Shown: piece by piece, positions 35,302-44,645 of the stretch
Numbering within the stretch: the first letter of the stretch is position 1
Layout: every line of letters begins with the position of its first letter
Origin: RCIO01 sp040880025
GTDB taxonomy: Bacteria > Pseudomonadota > Alphaproteobacteria > Rhizobiales > Rhizobiaceae
Direction: 5' to 3'
DNA: 64,000 nt
Assembly (NCBI GenBank): GCA_040880025.1
Contig: JBBDJD010000005.1
Span: 62,001-126,000, forward strand
The notes under the pieces: generated by a model
Databases searched by the model: none
The model's input: the letters and a program-made list of their open reading frames with translations, nothing else
Told to the model about the DNA's origin: nothing
Program-made: the position numbers and the translations under genes

Positions 35302-37250
35302 TGAAAATAGTGAGACCGGAGACAAAGCCAGGAGCGGGCACAACGAAACCGGGCGGGCTACGCGTGCGTCTGGCGCTTGTTGCCGCCCTGGTTGCGGGCC
35401 TTGCCTGCATTTCCGCCGCGCCTGCATCCGCACTGGAAATCTTCGGCCTGCGCATCTTCGGCGGGTCCGATGCGGACGATATCGAGATTGTCGATCCTCT
35501 CGCATATACGGTGACGTTCGATGCGGGCGCGAGCGACGGTGAGCTCGCGGATACGCTCAGCGAGGCCTCATTGCTTGTGCGCGACGAGGACACACCGGTT
35601 TCCGGTTCGCTCGGGTTGATTTCCAAGGCGCGCAACGATCGCGAGCGCCTGGTGGCCGCGCTTTACGAGCACGCACGCTACAACGGCGTCGTCATCATCC
35701 GTATCGCCGGGCGTTCGCTGGACGAGATACAGCCGGATGCCGAATTCGCCGGAAACGGCCCGGTGCCGGTTTCGATCAGCATTGATCCGGGCGGTGTGTT
35801 CGTGCTGGGAGATATCCGGCTGGCAGGCGACGCGGCCAATCTCGCTCCCGCGCGTTTCGGGCTGATACCCGGAGGCGATGCGGGATCGCGGGCAATCCTC
35901 AAGGCCGAGCGCGACATGGTGCGAGCGCTGAAAGAGGAGGGCAGGCCGCTCGCCCGCATCGTGTCACGCGAAGTCGTTGCCGACGGCGCCACGAACAAAC
36001 TGGACCTGAGGCTTGCGTTCGAGGCGGGTCCGATCGCGCCTTATGGCGAAACGACCGTCGAGGGTACTGACGAGGTCAATCGCGAATTCACGGCATATAT
36101 CACCGGGCTTGAACCCGGCGAGACCTATTCGCCCGAACAACTCGACCGTGCACGCGAACGGCTTCAGAATCTCGAAGTGTTCAACAGTGTCGCCGTCACG
36201 GAGGGCGATGCGCTTAATCCCGACGGATCGATTCCCATCAGTGTCGCCGTTTCGGAGCGCAAGCACCGGTATTTTGGCGTCGGGGCAACCATTTCCAGCA
36301 CCGACGGTGCGGGCATCGAGGGCTATTGGGGCCACCGCAACCTGTTCGGCCGTGCCGAGAAGCTGCGTATCGAAGGCTCCATCAGCCGCATTGGCAGCAC
36401 CGGCAACCTTGCCAGGCTGAACTACAATGCGCGCATCCTGTTCGAGAAACCGGGGGTGATGGGTCCCGCCTCCAAGTTCATATCCAGCGTAAAGGCGTCG
36501 TTCGAGCATCCTCAGGCCTATGACCGGTTCTCGATCGATGCGCGGGCGGGCATTCGCCGCGAACTGACCGCCAAGCAGACGGCGTCGGCCGAACTTCGCG
36601 TCGAATGGTCCAATGTCACCGACAGTTTCAGCCCGGTCGTGCCGCGCCGCCATCTTCTGGTCAGTATTCCGCTGGAATATGTCTATGACGGTCGCGACAA
36701 CCGCCTCGATCCGACACGCGGGCTGCGCTTTCTGGTCAATGTCGAACCGACGCGCGATCTCTTCTCGGGCGCGAACTTCGTGAAGATGAGAGGCGAGGCC
36801 TCAGCATACCGCGCGCTCGACGGCGATGGACGTTTCGTCGTCGCCGCAAGGGTTGCAGCGGGATCGATTGTCGGAGCGCCGCTTTCCGCCATTCCGGCGG
36901 ATCGGCGTTTCTATTCGGGCGGCGGCGGCTCGGTGCGGGGCTACGGCTTTCAGGGCGTGGGTCCGCGCGACGCGACCGGAAAACCGACCGGCGGACGGTC
37001 ATTCGCGGAGGCATCACTGGAAATGCGTTTCAAACTCAATGACAGGATCGGACTGGTTCCGTTCGTCGACGCGGGCACTGTTTCGGCAGGCACGGTGCCG
37101 GGCGCTTCGGCATGGCAGTTCGGCGCAGGTCTTGGGTTGCGCTATCTGACGCCTCTCGGGCCGCTAAGGGTCGATGCCGCCGTGCCGCTCAACCGCAGGC
37201 CGGGCGATCCGAGCTTTGGTGTCTATGCCGGCATCGGTCAGGCGTTCTGA
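35301..37250 (+). CDS. tamA: TamA-like outer membrane assembly protein (Omp85 family)
   Basis: A 649-residue outer membrane beta-barrel protein. A signal peptide (hydrophobic core residues about 23-45, VRLALVAALVAGLACISAAPASA split by one turn) is followed by POTRA domains (residues about 60-330) and a C-terminal barrel with GYWGHRNLFGRAEKLRI, the VRGYGFQGVGPRD loop and a terminal Phe (GIGQAF). TamA and TamB translocate or assemble outer membrane proteins and affect envelope lipid transport. It lacks a clear Shine-Dalgarno, and a GTG at 35364 would also preserve the signal core. It is 7 bases ahead of tamB. Confidence 0.92.
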   Translation: MKIVRPETKPGAGTTKPGGLRVRLALVAALVAGLACISAAPASALEIFGLRIFGGSDADDIEIVDPLAYTVTFDAGASDGELADTLSEASLLVRDEDTPVSGSLGLISKARNDRERLVAALYEHARYNGVVIIRIAGRSLDEIQPDAEFAGNGPVPVSISIDPGGVFVLGDIRLAGDAANLAPARFGLIPGGDAGSRAILKAERDMVRALKEEGRPLARIVSREVVADGATNKLDLRLAFEAGPIAPYGETTVEGTDEVNREFTAYITGLEPGETYSPEQLDRARERLQNLEVFNSVAVTEGDALNPDGSIPISVAVSERKHRYFGVGATISSTDGAGIEGYWGHRNLFGRAEKLRIEGSISRIGSTGNLARLNYNARILFEKPGVMGPASKFISSVKASFEHPQAYDRFSIDARAGIRRELTAKQTASAELRVEWSNVTDSFSPVVPRRHLLVSIPLEYVYDGRDNRLDPTRGLRFLVNVEPTRDLFSGANFVKMRGEASAYRALDGDGRFVVAARVAAGSIVGAPLSAIPADRRFYSGGGGSVRGYGFQGVGPRDATGKPTGGRSFAEASLEMRFKLNDRIGLVPFVDAGTVSAGTVPGASAWQFGAGLGLRYLTPLGPLRVDAAVPLNRRPGDPSFGVYAGIGQAF

Positions 37251-37257
37251 CCGGATC

Positions 37258-40200
37258 ATGATACGCTATCTCCGGATTGCGCTCCGGTACCTCCTCTATT
37301 CACTCCTGGTCCTGATCGTGCTTGCAGCGGGCGCGGTTGCGGTGCTGACGCTGACCGAACGAGGACGCTCTAGCCTCGCCGGCATTGCATCCGATCTCGC
37401 ATCCGGCCCCGGCCGAACGGTGCGCATCAGCGGTATCGACGGAATATGGAGCGGCAATCTTACCGCCGCTCAGGTGGTGGTCGAGGACAAAACAGGGCCG
37501 TGGGCGGCGTTGACGGACGTTTCCGTCGACTGGTCGCCCACCGCGCTGCTCGGTTTCGCGTTCGATGCGGAGCGCGTATCGGCCCACCGGGTCGAGATCA
37601 CAAGGCTGCCGAAGGCGGCCGAAACCGAGACCGACGGTTCATTCAACCTGCCCGTGACCATCGACATTGCGGCGGTCGATCTGCCCGACATCAGGCTTGG
37701 CGAAGCGCTGGCGGGAAGTGCGGCGCGGTTTTCGGCGACCGGCTCGGTCCTGGTCGACAATGCGCCACTTGCAGCCGAGGCGACGCTTGCGGTTGAACGG
37801 ACCGACAGCCGTGCAGGCTCGCTGACCGCTGATATCGCATTCGTGCCCGACGAGAACCGGCTCTACATCGAGATCAATGGCAGCGAACCGCAAGGCGGGG
37901 TGATCGCCACCCTGCTGAGATTGCCTGAGGCTCCGTCCGTGGAGATCAACGTCAGCGGCAGCGGGCCGGCGGCCGACTGGAAAGGCAGGGCGACATTTGC
38001 CGTCGACGGCGACGTCACCGCGGCGGTCGACGGGCGACATCAGCTTACCGATGCGGGCAGCAGGATCGAGGCAAGCGGAACCGGCGATTTTCATGCCTTC
38101 CTGCCCGACGGGTTTGCCGCCGTCGCCCGGGGAACGACCGAGTTCACGTTCGCGGGGCTGGTTCGGCCATGGAATGCCATCACGGTCGATACGCTCACGC
38201 TGAAGGGCGAAACGGTGGAGGCCTCCGCACGAGGCGGGCTCGACCCGGAAGGCGTGTCGGATTTCGAGTTTCAGGCGCAGGCAACCGCCGCTCCGGTTCC
38301 GCTGCGTTTCGGCGACGGTGAGGCACGGATCGAACTGGCGCTGCGCAATGCGTCGGGTCGCGCATTCGGACCTGGCGATGCCCTGGGCTTCAATATCGAC
38401 GCGGAATTGGCGCGCTTGTCGGTCTCTGATCTGGCGGCGGAAGACATCGCACTCACCGCCAGTTCGCAGGCATTCGATTTCAAGTCGCGGTCCGGCCCCG
38501 TGTCGCTTTCGGCCACGTCCGCTGCCGTCGGCAGCTCCATTCCGACGCTTGCCAACCTGCTGGCGGGTGCGGTGTCGCTGGACGCCCAGACGGTCGTTTC
38601 GGCGGACGCGGTCACGTTGGAAAACGCTGTGCTGCGTTCCGGCACCGTCAGCGCACAGGCGACCGGCCGCTACGGTATTGCCGACACGACCGTGACCATC
38701 GATCTGACCGGCGAGATGCTTTCGGCGGTTCTGCCGCCGGCCTCGGCAATTCTCTTCGGCCGCGACATCAAGCTGAGCGGCAGGCTGGAGCGTAGCGCCG
38801 ACGGGGGGCTCTCGGTATCGGGCGCCGAAATGCAGTCGGGCGACCTGAGTGTCTCGGGATCGGCTTCGATGGCCGATGAAACGATATCGGCGGACATCAA
38901 CGGCACATTGACCGATCTGTCACGGTTGTCCGCGGTGGCGGAGGGCGGGGCCGCTTTCTCGCTGCAGGCGAGCGGCGACATCGCCAAACCGCAGGTCAAC
39001 GTCACTGTCTCCAGCGACCGGTTGACGGTCGCGGGACGCGAACTGACCGGCCTGTCGCTCGACGCATCGGTGACCGCGGACCGCGCCGCGCCGGCCGGCG
39101 ACATAACGCTCACTGGCCAAATCGGATCCGATCAGCTGGAAGGCAAAGCAACACTGGCGACGAACGATGGGCGGCGCGAGATCGGCGACCTCGGCCTTTC
39201 GCTCGGCGAGAACCAACTCTCGGGCGCCTTGACGCTCGACGATGCATTCGTGCCGGAAGGAACCGTGCAGTTCGATTTTCCCGAGATCGGACCGCTGGCC
39301 GCTCTGGTGCTCGTCGACGTTTCGGGCGCCGCCAACGGCACCATTCGTTTCGTGCGCGACGGCGGCACGCCGCGCTTGTCGATCGAGGGAACGGTTCCCC
39401 GTTTCGCCATGGAAACGTTGAGCGCAAACGGGGTCTCCGTTTCGGCTTCGGCGGACAACTATATTGAGGCGCCGGTGGTCTCCGGAACGGTGCGTGCGGA
39501 TAGGGTTGCCGCCAGCGGCGCCGACATCCGCGATGCGCAAGTCAATCTCTCGCGCGATGGCGCGTGGACAGCGTTTGACGGCAGCGCAACGGCGAACGGC
39601 ACGCCGGCTTCGGCGGCGGGGCGCGTCAAGGTTGAAGACGGCGACGTTACGCTTGAACTCGCAAAGGCAGGCGCGACCTATCGTGGTCTCAATGCCGCGC
39701 TCGCGGCGCCAACGATTGTGACCGTGACGGACGGCACGGCTCGTCTTGACGGGCTGGCCGTGAACGCTGCGGGTGGCAACGTAACGATATCCGGCACGGC
39801 CGGTTCGTCGCTCAATCTGACGGCCCGGATCAGTTCTTTTCCCGCAAGCGCGGTGACTGCCTTCGCTCCGGGGCTGGGCGCCGAGGGAACTGTTTCAGGC
39901 AACGTCAACATCGACGGTACGGTGTCCAGTCCACAGGTCGCGTACGATCTCAATTGGACCGGAGGGGGCACCGCACAGACGAGGTCGGCGGGCCTGGGAG
40001 CGATGAGCGTATCGTCGAGAGGCACCTATTCCGGAAACGCCGTTCGTTTCAATGCCACGGTCGGCGGCGGCTCTGGCCTGACAATGACGGGCGGCGGCTC
40101 CGTCGACATGCGGGGCCGTTCGGCTGATGTCACCTTCAACGGGCGGGTGCCGTTTTCGCTGCTCGCCGGCCGGCTCGCCGCGCAGGGCATGGCGCTGAAC

Positions 40201-41421
40201 GGCGGCGCCGACGTGTCGCTGAAGATCGGCGGCGGGTTCGGCGCGCCGCAGATCAGCGGGACCGTGCGCACATCGGGCGCAAGGCTGGTCCACGCGCCGA
40301 CCGGGGTCGCGGTCGACGATCTCGCCGCCGCGATTGACATCGGCGGCGGCATCGCCACCATCACGAGCCTCGAGGGGCGGCTGTCCACCGGCGGCTCGAT
40401 TACCGGCAATGGCAGCGTCGGCATCGACCCGGCGCAGGGCTTTCCGGCAGACCTCAATCTGCGCATCGACAATGGCCGCTATACGGACGGGCGTATGGTG
40501 ACGGCCAATTTCGACGGGTTGCTTGCGCTCGAGGGGCCGATCACCAACAGCCCGTTGCTAAGCGGTGAGATCAATCTCGGCCGCTCGGTCGTTACGATTC
40601 CCGATCGACTTCCGACCAGCCTGTCGCAGCTGGACGTCCAGCATCGCAACGCGCCGGCGGCGGTCGCACGGCAGCAGGAGGCATTGAGGCCATCGACAGG
40701 CGGCGGTCCAGGCGGGGGTGTAAGGCTCGACCTCAACTTACGCGCGCCACAGGAGATTTTCGTTCAGGGACGCGGGCTCGACGCGGAACTTGGCGGCAGC
40801 CTGCAGCTCACCGGGCCGGCCAGCGCGGTCAACGCGCTGGGACAGTTCGAGATGCGCAGAGGGCGCGTGAACATACTGAGCCGCCGGCTGGACTTCACCC
40901 GTGGCACGCTCAGCTTTTCCGGGTCGCTGGTCCCGTATCTCAATTTCGCCGCCGACACGCGCGCCGGGGACGCCACCGTCACCGTTCTCGTCACTGGCCC
41001 GGCGAACAATCCGTCGTTCAATTTCGAGTCCAGCCCGATCCTGCCGGAAGACGAAATTCTCGCCAGACTACTGTTCGACAAGGCGATGTCGGGCCTGTCG
41101 GCGGTGCAGATCGCCCAGCTTGCCTCCGCGGCCGGGCAATTGGCGGGGATCGGCGGTTCGACAACGCTGCTGCAACGCCTGCGGGAGAGAATCGGCGTCG
41201 ACGATATCGACGTCAGCACCGACGAGGAAACCGGCGATACATCGGTGTCAGTCGGCAAATATCTGAACGACCGCACCTATCTCTCGGTTGAAAAAGGCGC
41301 GCAGCCGGGATCCGGCAAGGCCACGATCGATCTCGACATCGGGGGCGGCGTGAAGCTGCGTGGCGAGGCGAGCGACAGCGGCGGAACCGGCGGAGGCATC
41401 TTCTACGAAAAGGAATATTGA
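37258..41421 (+). CDS. tamB: TamB-like translocation and assembly module protein (DUF490)
   Basis: A 1387-residue protein with an N-terminal inner-membrane anchor (residues about 8-30, LRYLLYSLLVLIVLAAGAVA) and then a very long AsmA/TamB-type beta-taco body that spans the periplasm. The C-terminal DUF490 region has NIDGTV, PSFNFESSPILPEDEILARLLF and the terminal EKEY. I chose ATG 37258, 7 bases after the tamA stop; the frame is open earlier but overlaps tamA. It partners TamA in outer membrane biogenesis and possibly phospholipid traffic. Confidence 0.93.
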   Translation: MIRYLRIALRYLLYSLLVLIVLAAGAVAVLTLTERGRSSLAGIASDLASGPGRTVRISGIDGIWSGNLTAAQVVVEDKTGPWAALTDVSVDWSPTALLGFAFDAERVSAHRVEITRLPKAAETETDGSFNLPVTIDIAAVDLPDIRLGEALAGSAARFSATGSVLVDNAPLAAEATLAVERTDSRAGSLTADIAFVPDENRLYIEINGSEPQGGVIATLLRLPEAPSVEINVSGSGPAADWKGRATFAVDGDVTAAVDGRHQLTDAGSRIEASGTGDFHAFLPDGFAAVARGTTEFTFAGLVRPWNAITVDTLTLKGETVEASARGGLDPEGVSDFEFQAQATAAPVPLRFGDGEARIELALRNASGRAFGPGDALGFNIDAELARLSVSDLAAEDIALTASSQAFDFKSRSGPVSLSATSAAVGSSIPTLANLLAGAVSLDAQTVVSADAVTLENAVLRSGTVSAQATGRYGIADTTVTIDLTGEMLSAVLPPASAILFGRDIKLSGRLERSADGGLSVSGAEMQSGDLSVSGSASMADETISADINGTLTDLSRLSAVAEGGAAFSLQASGDIAKPQVNVTVSSDRLTVAGRELTGLSLDASVTADRAAPAGDITLTGQIGSDQLEGKATLATNDGRREIGDLGLSLGENQLSGALTLDDAFVPEGTVQFDFPEIGPLAALVLVDVSGAANGTIRFVRDGGTPRLSIEGTVPRFAMETLSANGVSVSASADNYIEAPVVSGTVRADRVAASGADIRDAQVNLSRDGAWTAFDGSATANGTPASAAGRVKVEDGDVTLELAKAGATYRGLNAALAAPTIVTVTDGTARLDGLAVNAAGGNVTISGTAGSSLNLTARISSFPASAVTAFAPGLGAEGTVSGNVNIDGTVSSPQVAYDLNWTGGGTAQTRSAGLGAMSVSSRGTYSGNAVRFNATVGGGSGLTMTGGGSVDMRGRSADVTFNGRVPFSLLAGRLAAQGMALNGGADVSLKIGGGFGAPQISGTVRTSGARLVHAPTGVAVDDLAAAIDIGGGIATITSLEGRLSTGGSITGNGSVGIDPAQGFPADLNLRIDNGRYTDGRMVTANFDGLLALEGPITNSPLLSGEINLGRSVVTIPDRLPTSLSQLDVQHRNAPAAVARQQEALRPSTGGGPGGGVRLDLNLRAPQEIFVQGRGLDAELGGSLQLTGPASAVNALGQFEMRRGRVNILSRRLDFTRGTLSFSGSLVPYLNFAADTRAGDATVTVLVTGPANNPSFNFESSPILPEDEILARLLFDKAMSGLSAVQIAQLASAAGQLAGIGGSTTLLQRLRERIGVDDIDVSTDEETGDTSVSVGKYLNDRTYLSVEKGAQPGSGKATIDLDIGGGVKLRGEASDSGGTGGGIFYEKEY

Positions 41422-41572
41422 GCGCGGCAGCCCATCACGTTTGCGCGATTTGGCGGCTCCGGGCTCGCCGCGAGCCTCCCCGACGCCAAACCCGTCTTTT
41501 GTCAGAGAGTTTGCCATCTGCATGGCCGGGGCGGCTGCCCTTGGGGCATTTCCGCTCGGTCAATAGAGCAAA

Positions 41573-41590
41573 TGCGACACGACTGTCGCA
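41573..41590. promoter_or_regulatory. 18-bp palindrome upstream of the second dipeptide-type system
   Basis: TGCGACA-cgac-TGTCGCA is a perfect 7-bp inverted repeat with a 4-base spacer (the spacer breaks full symmetry only slightly), about 130 bases before the Tat-type binding protein. It is a candidate operator; the rest of 41422-41718 shows no gene. Confidence 0.4.
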
Positions 41591-41718
41591 AACCCGGCAT
41601 CCGTTCAGCCTTTTAAGTTGCAGATTTCACTTCGCTGTTGGTCGCCTGCCGTCTTTTTGACATCGGGCACCGGATGGGGAATGCTGACGACAATGCATAA
41701 GATAACGGGAGAGCGCAG

Positions 41719-43368
41719 ATGAAATTCTTCAGAAGTAACGGCGGTCGCGTGCCGTCACATGTCGAGGACATGGCCGACAAGGTCGTGGCCGGCAAGGTGG
41801 ACCGACGCGAATTCCTGACCATGGCCAGCGTATTCGGGGCTTCGACCGCGATGGCTTACGGCATGATCGGGCTTGCCGCGCCGACCAAGGCGCTGGCGCA
41901 GGAGCCGAAGAAGGGTGGCGTCCTCAAGGTCGCCATGTGGATCAAGGATCCGAAGGATCCGCGGACCGCCGACTGGTCCGAGATCGCCAACGCCCAGCGC
42001 CAGACGCTGGAGCCGCTGGTGAAGTACACGCATGACTACACGATCGAGCCTTACCTGCTCGAAAGCTGGGACGTGAACGACGACGCCACGGAATATGTGC
42101 TGCACGTACGGCCGGGCGTGACCTGGAACAATGGCGACACGTTCAACGCCGACGACGTGGTCTTCAACTTCACGCGTTGGGCGGACAAGAGCTCGGAAGG
42201 CAACTCAATGCCTGGCCGCCTCGGCTCCATCGTCGACGAGGCATCGGGCAAGTTGCGCGAAGGCTCGGTCACCAAGGTTGACGACATGACCGTCAAGATC
42301 AGCCTGACCAGGCCGGATATCGCCCTCATTCCGAGCCTTACCGACTATCCGGCGCTTATCGTGCATCGCAGCTTCGACGAGACCGGCGCGAACTTTGTCA
42401 ACAATCCGATAGGCACGGGTCCGTTCGAACTTGTGTCGTATGATGTCGGCCAGAGCGTCGTCTACAAGCGTCGTGAGAATGGTTCGTGGTGGAACGGCGA
42501 AGCCTATCTCGACGGTATCGAGTTCATTGACTACGGCACCGATCCGTCGGCGATGGTCTCGGCCTTCGAGGCCGGCGAGGTGCAGGCCAACCACGAGACA
42601 TCGGCCGATTTCGTGTCGATCCTCGAAGGCGTCGGCATGGAGACGTCGGAGGCGGTGACCGCGGCAACGATCGTGGCGCGCACCAATGTCAACAACAAGC
42701 CTTATGACGACCAGAAGGTACGCCAGGCACTCCAGCTGGCCGTGGACAACGCCCAGGTCCTGGGCCTTGGCTACGGCAATGCCGGTGAAGTGGCGGAAAA
42801 CCACCACGTCGCGCCGATTCATCCCGAATATGTGGATATCGGTCCGGTGGTGCGCGACGCCGCGAAGGCCAAGGCGCTGATGGAAGAGGCCGGGCAGGCG
42901 GATTTCGAGCACGAGCTCATCACCGTCGATGAGGACTGGCACAAGAACACCGGCGACGCGATCGCGGCTCAGATTCGTGACGCGGGAATCAAAGTGAAGC
43001 GCACGGTGCTTCCCGGTTCGACCTTCTGGAACGACTGGACGAAATATCCGTACTCGATGACCAACTGGAACATGCGTCCCCTGGGCATCCAGGTTGTCGC
43101 CATCGCCTACCGGTCGGGTGAAGCCTGGAATGAAGCGGGGTATTCGAACGAAGAACTCGATTCCCTGATCAACGAGGCGCTGACTATCGCCGATGCGGAC
43201 AAGCGCAAGACCGTGATGGAGAAGATCGAGACCCATCTGCGGGAGTCCGGAATCATCATCCAGCCATTCTGGCGCAAGCTCTACAACCACCATGCGCCCG
43301 AGGTGATGAACTTCGAGATGCATCCGACCTTCGAACATGATTTCGGCAAGGTCTGGATCGACGCGTAA
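41719..43368 (+). CDS. Solute-binding protein family 5 with Tat signal (second dipeptide-type system)
   Basis: A 549-residue periplasmic binding protein. The N-terminus is unusual for this family: a 33-residue hydrophilic lead, then the twin-arginine motif DRREFLTMA and a hydrophobic run ending in KALAQ, so it is probably exported folded through Tat. The mature part has family blocks such as GTGPFELVSYDVGQSVVYKR and VRQALQLAVDNAQVLG. It is followed by a strong hairpin, then dppB-, dppC- and fused dppDF-type genes. The substrate is unknown; Tat export may reflect cofactor binding or fast folding. Confidence 0.92.
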   Translation: MKFFRSNGGRVPSHVEDMADKVVAGKVDRREFLTMASVFGASTAMAYGMIGLAAPTKALAQEPKKGGVLKVAMWIKDPKDPRTADWSEIANAQRQTLEPLVKYTHDYTIEPYLLESWDVNDDATEYVLHVRPGVTWNNGDTFNADDVVFNFTRWADKSSEGNSMPGRLGSIVDEASGKLREGSVTKVDDMTVKISLTRPDIALIPSLTDYPALIVHRSFDETGANFVNNPIGTGPFELVSYDVGQSVVYKRRENGSWWNGEAYLDGIEFIDYGTDPSAMVSAFEAGEVQANHETSADFVSILEGVGMETSEAVTAATIVARTNVNNKPYDDQKVRQALQLAVDNAQVLGLGYGNAGEVAENHHVAPIHPEYVDIGPVVRDAAKAKALMEEAGQADFEHELITVDEDWHKNTGDAIAAQIRDAGIKVKRTVLPGSTFWNDWTKYPYSMTNWNMRPLGIQVVAIAYRSGEAWNEAGYSNEELDSLINEALTIADADKRKTVMEKIETHLRESGIIIQPFWRKLYNHHAPEVMNFEMHPTFEHDFGKVWIDA

Positions 43369-43380
43369 ACTAGACTGGAG

Positions 43381-43404
43381 ATGGGGGCGCTCTCGCGCCC
43401 CCAT
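43381..43404 (+). terminator. Hairpin between Tat-type binding protein and permease genes
   Basis: Perfect 10-bp stem ATGGGGGCGC / GCGCCCCCAT with a tctc tetraloop, 12 bases after the binding-protein stop. CTCATTC follows. A partial terminator or mRNA stabiliser in the 227-base gap before the dppB-like gene. Confidence 0.6.
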
Positions 43405-43595
43405 CTCATTCAGGGGGCGCCGGTTCGTGTGCCGTCCAGAGGGAAATGACAATGCCGGAAAAACCGGCTCGGCGATGCGGAACCGTTCGCGACGGGCGCT
43501 TGGGGCTCCTATGCCGGATTCCGGCAATCGTTGATTCCGTCTGCAGGGTTTACGTCTAGAGCGCTCTCCCCAACCTGACCGGCAGGGGGACGATT

Positions 43596-44633
43596 ATGTT
43601 TGCTTTCATCGGGCGACGCCTGGGCACAATGGCGCTGACCATGCTGTGCCTGACGCTCGTCGTGTTCTTCATGATCAATCTGGAGCCGAACCTGCGCAAG
43701 CTGGCCATCAGCCAGCTCGACATGCGGTCCTCCGACGAGCACATCGAAAGCTGGCTGGTCAAGAACGGCTATCGCGACAATTTCTTCGTGCGGTACGGCC
43801 GTTGGCTCGGGGTGGTCCAGAAGCGGCCCTATGTCGATCCCGATACCGGCGCGATCACGCCGCGCTTCGGCTATTGCGACGAGCCGGCGGAGCCGCATTA
43901 TGGCGGCATCGTCCAAGGCGATTTCGGCTGTTCCACCAAATTCAAGACGACGGTAGCGGCCAAGCTGTTTCCGGCGCTTGGCGCCACCGGCATATTGATG
44001 TTCTGGGTGATGGTGGTGATGGTTCCCGTGGCGCTCCTGATCGGCGTGCTGGCGGGAATGCGGGAAGGAACGCGAACGGATCGAACGCTCTCGGTCGCCT
44101 CGATCACGACCACGGCGACGCCGGAATACGTGTCAGGCGTCATATTCACCGTCGTCTTCGCCTCGTGGCTCGGCATCTTCAACGGTTCGGCGGCGAGCGC
44201 CACGCGCGAAGGCGTCACGTTCTACAATTTCACGCTGCCTGTCATGACCATGGCGATCTACGGCATCGGTTATATCGCGCGCATGACCCGCGCCTCGATG
44301 GTCGAGGTGATGACGCAGCAATATATCCGCACCGCACGGCTGAAGGGCCTGGCGTTCAACGCGGTCGTCATCAAGCACGCGCTGCGAAACGCGCTGATCG
44401 CGCCGTTCACCGTCATCATGCTGCAGTTTCCGTGGCTGCTGACCGGCGTCGTGATCGTGGAAGTGATGTTCCGCTACCAGGGCTTTGGCTACACGCTGGT
44501 CGAGGCGGCGGGGAACAATGACATCGACCTGCTGCTGGGGTGTTCGCTGGTTTCGGTGTTCGTCGTGCTGTTCACGCAGCTCATTTCGGATGTGGGATAC
44601 GCCTATCTCAATCCACGCATTCGCGTCAGCTAG
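43596..44633 (+). CDS. ABC transporter permease, DppB type (second dipeptide-type system)
   Basis: A 345-residue permease. After the first helix (residues 9-29) comes a periplasmic segment of about 100 residues with two cysteines (GYCDEPAEP, FGCSTK), and then five helices. The EAA-like loop is QYIRTARLKGLAFNAVVIKHALRN split near residue 245. It is 12 bases before the dppC-like gene and part of the cluster binding protein-dppB-dppC-dppDF. GGGGGA precedes the ATG by a few bases. Confidence 0.92.
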   Translation: MFAFIGRRLGTMALTMLCLTLVVFFMINLEPNLRKLAISQLDMRSSDEHIESWLVKNGYRDNFFVRYGRWLGVVQKRPYVDPDTGAITPRFGYCDEPAEPHYGGIVQGDFGCSTKFKTTVAAKLFPALGATGILMFWVMVVMVPVALLIGVLAGMREGTRTDRTLSVASITTTATPEYVSGVIFTVVFASWLGIFNGSAASATREGVTFYNFTLPVMTMAIYGIGYIARMTRASMVEVMTQQYIRTARLKGLAFNAVVIKHALRNALIAPFTVIMLQFPWLLTGVVIVEVMFRYQGFGYTLVEAAGNNDIDLLLGCSLVSVFVVLFTQLISDVGYAYLNPRIRVS

Positions 44634-44645
44634 GGGGCGGCACGC

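Noticed and set aside
37258..41421. Internal repetitiveness suggesting a repeat array
   Set aside because: It reflects the repeated beta-strand pattern (Gly/Ser/Thr/Val-rich) of TamB, not DNA repeats.
41551..41563. CTCGGTCAA before the Tat-type binding protein as a RutR site
   Set aside because: Matches only about 9 of 14 positions of the consensus; one half-site only.
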